DNA of 7,944 nt from DAOTXK01 sp034430555 (GTDB lineage Bacteria > Chloroflexota > Anaerolineae > Aggregatilineales > Ch27), in contig DAOUEM010000048.1 in NCBI GenBank assembly GCA_034430555.1, forward strand, positions 1 to 7,944. The letters are read 5' to 3'. Below, piece by piece: positions 5,802 to 7,944 of this stretch. The translations under genes were made by a program, and so were the position numbers. The number at the start of each line of letters is the position of its first letter. Within the stretch, counting starts at the first letter, position 1. A model generated the notes under the pieces. It was not told the DNA's origin, did not search any database, and saw nothing but the letters and a program-made list of their open reading frames with translations.

Positions 5802-6997
5802 CCCAGCCGTTCCCCGGTTTCCTGGTCGAACAGGTGCACCTGACCCGGCATGATGGTCAGGCGTAACCGATCGCCGCGGCTGACGGTTTCTTCCAGCGGC
5901 AGGCGAAGCACCGCCCTGTTCTGGCCGATGGTGAGATACACCAACTGCACTCGTTCGCTGTATATCTGCTCGATGAAGGCCACGGCGCCGGTGATCGAGC
6001 CCTCGGCGTCAGGGATCAGGTGCTCCGGACGCACGCCGAGGTTCAGCCGGATGCCGTCATCCAGGTCGCTGCGGATCGGCCCCCAGCTAAACGTCGAGCC
6101 GACCCACGTCCCCGTGTGGGAATAACCGTCGAAGAGGTTCATGGGCGGCTTGCCCAGAAAACTCGCCACGAACGCGTTCACCGGGCGATCATACAGGTGA
6201 CGAAACGTCCCGATCTGTTCGAGACGACCTTCGTTCAGGATGGCGATCCGGTGGGCCAGGGCAATGGCTTCCGTCTGGTCGTGAGTCACGTAGATGCTGG
6301 TGACGTGATAGCGGTGCAGCAGGCGGTGCAGTTCCAGGCGCGCCGATGTGCGCAGCTTGGCGTCCAGGTTGGAAAACGGTTCGTCGAACAAAAAGACGCG
6401 CGGATCACGGGCCAGGCAGCGGGCAATGGCGATGCGCTGCTGTTCACCGCCGGACAGGGTCGGTGGTTTGCGGTTCAGCAGCGGTCCCAGGTCGATTTGC
6501 ATCAACTCGGATATTTCATGCACCCGTTCCGGGATTTCTACCTCGCGCTGGCGGAGCTTGAGGAAAAAGCCGATGTTGTCGTAGTTGGGCAGGTGAGGGT
6601 ACAGGGCGTAGTTCTGAAACACCATGCCGATGCCCCGCAGCTTGTTGGGGATGTCCTCCAGGTTTTCGCCATCATAGAGCACCTCGCCTTCTGTGGGGCG
6701 TTCCAGGCCGGCGGCGATGCGCAGCAGCGTCGTTTTACCGCAGCCGGACGGCCCCAGAATCCCCAGGGTCTCACCAGCATGGACGGTAAGCGTCACGTCG
6801 TCCAGCGCAGCCAGGTAACCCGGATACTTCGGCGGTGTCGCTGGCTTTGGCTCCAGGTCGTGATCGCCTCTCAGGGCATCGAGCAGCTGTCGACCCCGAC
6901 TGTCGCCCGGCACGCTGGTCTCCTGATCCTGCTGATCGACCGGAAACAACTTGGAGATGTGGCGCAGCGTAATGGTGGTGGGCATTGGCACGCTCAT
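5798..6997 (-). CDS. MalK/UgpC-type ABC transporter ATP-binding protein
   Basis: This 399-residue ATPase energises an ABC importer, most likely for carbohydrates or a similar solute (CUT1/MalK-UgpC type). Visible motifs are Walker A GPSGCGKT at 82-89, Q-loop Gln128 in FQNYALYPH, signature LSGGE at 181-185, Walker B VFLFDE at 201-206, D-loop SNLD at 209-212 and H-loop His239 in VTHDQTEA. The C-terminal regulatory TOBE-type region starts with LGKPPMNLFDG (281-291) and includes GVRPEHL (321-327). Residues 20-62 form an insertion of about 40 hydrophilic, Pro-rich residues between the first strand (ITLRHISKLFP) and ALDDVTL, where MalK has fewer than ten. No permease or solute-binding gene is adjacent, so it may serve transporters encoded elsewhere, as MsiK-type ATPases do. 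ATG 6997 lacks a good Shine-Dalgarno; Met5 is an alternative start. Confidence 0.95.
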   Translation of the reverse strand: MSVPMPTTITLRHISKLFPVDQQDQETSVPGDSRGRQLLDALRGDHDLEPKPATPPKYPGYLAALDDVTLTVHAGETLGILGPSGCGKTTLLRIAAGLERPTEGEVLYDGENLEDIPNKLRGIGMVFQNYALYPHLPNYDNIGFFLKLRQREVEIPERVHEISELMQIDLGPLLNRKPPTLSGGEQQRIAIARCLARDPRVFLFDEPFSNLDAKLRTSARLELHRLLHRYHVTSIYVTHDQTEAIALAHRIAILNEGRLEQIGTFRHLYDRPVNAFVASFLGKPPMNLFDGYSHTGTWVGSTFSWGPIRSDLDDGIRLNLGVRPEHLIPDAEGSITGAVAFIEQIYSERVQLVYLTIGQNRAVLRLPLEETVSRGDRLRLTIMPGQVHLFDQETGERLG

Positions 6998-7024
6998 TTC
7001 TGATGGGTAACCAACCTCACGTCG

Positions 7025-7053
7025 ATTCTAAGGCGAGTCCTGCCGAATGGCTA
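7025..7053 (-). promoter_or_regulatory. Putative promoter of the ABC ATPase gene
   Basis: On the minus strand TAGCCA (7053-7048, 4 of 6) and TAGAAT (7030-7025, 5 of 6) are separated by 17 bp. Transcription would start near 7018, about 20 nt before the ATG at 6997. Confidence 0.4.
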
Positions 7054-7056
7054 CTC

Positions 7057-7085
7057 TTGTTTTTTGTGCGGGATCGCTTTACCAT
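7057..7085 (+). promoter_or_regulatory. Weak candidate promoter of the threonine aldolase gene
   Basis: TTGTTT (7057-7062, 3 of 6) and TACCAT (7080-7085, 4 of 6) lie 17 bp apart. The predicted start near 7092 would leave a leader of about 34 nt. The match is weak; it is listed because it is the best plus-strand candidate in this 128-bp divergent gap. Confidence 0.2.
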
Positions 7086-7125
7086 CGTGAGGAGACCCTG
7101 GCTACTCAAGGACATAAATACCAAT

Positions 7126-7944
7126 ATGGACCGGATTGATTTACGCAGCGATACCGTCACCTGGCCTACGACCGCTATGCGGGAAGCAATGGCGACAGCA
7201 GCGCTCGGTGACGATGTTTATGGGGAAGACCCAACGGTCAATGAATTAGAAGCTGTTTCCGCGCAGATGTTTGGCAAGGAAGCGGCTTTGTTTGTCGCCA
7301 GCGGCACTATGGCCAACCTGGTGGCGATTCTGACCCACTGCGGGCGGGGTGATGAGATCATCCTGGGAGACAAGGCGCATACCTTCGTCGCGGAGGCCGG
7401 CAGCATTGCCGGGTTAGGCAGCGTGCACCCGCATACGGTGCCTGTTCAGGCCGATGGCACCTTTTGCCTGGAAGATATTCGATCTGCCGTGCGTGCCGAT
7501 AACGTTCATTATCCGGTGACCCGGCTGATTGCGCTGGAGAACGCCCAGTGTGGCGTGGGGGGGATGCCGCTCACCCCGGCCTATACCGCGCAGGTGGCGG
7601 AACTGGCCGCCGCGTTTGGTGTAAAGCTCCACATCGATGGCTCGCGGATCTTTAATGCCGCAGCAGCTTTAGGTTGTGATGTTAAGGACCTGGCAGCGCC
7701 CGCCGATACGGTATCGTTTTGCCTGTCCAAAGGATTGTGCGCGCCTGTCGGCTCGGTACTGGTGGGTACAGCCGATTTTATCCACCGGGCACGTTACACC
7801 CGCAAAGCGCTCGGCGGTGGGATGCGGCAGGCGGGTGTATTGGCCGCTGCCGGTTTGGTGGCGCTGCGCGACATCGCGCCGCGAATGGCGGATGATCATG
7901 CTGTCGCGTGCCAGTTAGCCGAGGGTCTGGCGACTATCCCCGGT
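7126..7944 (+). CDS. ltaE: Low-specificity L-threonine aldolase (partial, C terminus missing)
   Basis: The first 273 residues are present; the frame is open to the window edge, and family members run to about 340-350. The enzyme cleaves L-threonine or L-allo-threonine to glycine and acetaldehyde with PLP (fold type I). It matches the family closely: IDLRSDTVTWPT at 4-14, GDDVYGEDPTVNELE at 28-42, His85 stacking on PLP in DKAHTF, His128 in NVHYP, Asp171 and Arg174 in IDGSRIFNA, PLP-binding Lys202 in CLSKGLCAPVGSVLVG, and GGGMRQAGVLAAAG at 230-243. The usual ENTHN stretch reads ENAQC at 138-142, which is unusual. ATG 7126 is chosen because family members begin just before IDLRSDT; AAGGA is 12 nt upstream, longer than ideal, and an in-frame GTG lies at 7087. 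Confidence 0.95.
   Translation, partial: MDRIDLRSDTVTWPTTAMREAMATAALGDDVYGEDPTVNELEAVSAQMFGKEAALFVASGTMANLVAILTHCGRGDEIILGDKAHTFVAEAGSIAGLGSVHPHTVPVQADGTFCLEDIRSAVRADNVHYPVTRLIALENAQCGVGGMPLTPAYTAQVAELAAAFGVKLHIDGSRIFNAAAALGCDVKDLAAPADTVSFCLSKGLCAPVGSVLVGTADFIHRARYTRKALGGGMRQAGVLAAAGLVALRDIAPRMADDHAVACQLAEGLATIPG

Noticed and set aside
6020..7003. Plus-strand open frame of 327 codons opposite the ABC ATPase
   Set aside because: The opposite strand carries every ABC motif in order; this frame is its antisense shadow.

Overview
The window is a moderately GC-rich bacterial chromosomal segment (about 60% GC by eye). It carries eight protein genes, one of them cut by the right edge, and no RNA genes, insertion sequences or CRISPR. 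Proline/threonine-rich spacers of the PTPTPG type, an envelope-anchored ComEA and the mix of housekeeping genes suggest a Chloroflexota-like organism (Anaerolineae or a relative). That is an impression from protein style, not a phylogenetic result.

Left part, minus strand: an Lrp/AsnC-family regulator (1535-2017) lies directly upstream of a tyrosine phenol-lyase gene (51-1475). The 59-bp gap holds a strong Shine-Dalgarno sequence, so the two probably form a regulator-enzyme operon. It would be driven by a near-consensus sigma-70 promoter at 2051-2078, with an Lrp-box-like sequence over the expected transcription start. The enzyme keeps the tyrosine-specific residues rather than those of tryptophanase.

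Middle part, plus strand: a divergent promoter precedes a gene of unknown function (2245-3744) encoding an N-terminal soluble region, a disordered Pro/Ala linker, a two-helix membrane hairpin and a C-terminal domain. A 256-bp leader follows, containing a perfect palindrome, inverted repeats and a possible 16-codon ORF. It leads into a nitrilase-superfamily gene (4001-4837) whose product has Gly where the nucleophilic Cys should be. Next come a small membrane protein with an intramembrane CxxC (4893-5138) and a ComEA-type DNA-binding protein with an SLBB domain and helix-hairpin-helix motifs (5181-5801).

Right part: a MalK/UgpC-type ABC ATPase (minus strand, 5798-6997) converges on comEA, and their stop codons share one TTAA. 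It has no permease or binding protein beside it and carries an insertion of about 40 residues near its N terminus. Divergent from it, a low-specificity L-threonine aldolase (7126 to the edge) runs off the window.

No multi-gene new system is evident. The best leads are the Cys-less nitrilase homologue with its elaborate leader, the Lrp-tpl pair, and the unknown two-helix membrane protein.
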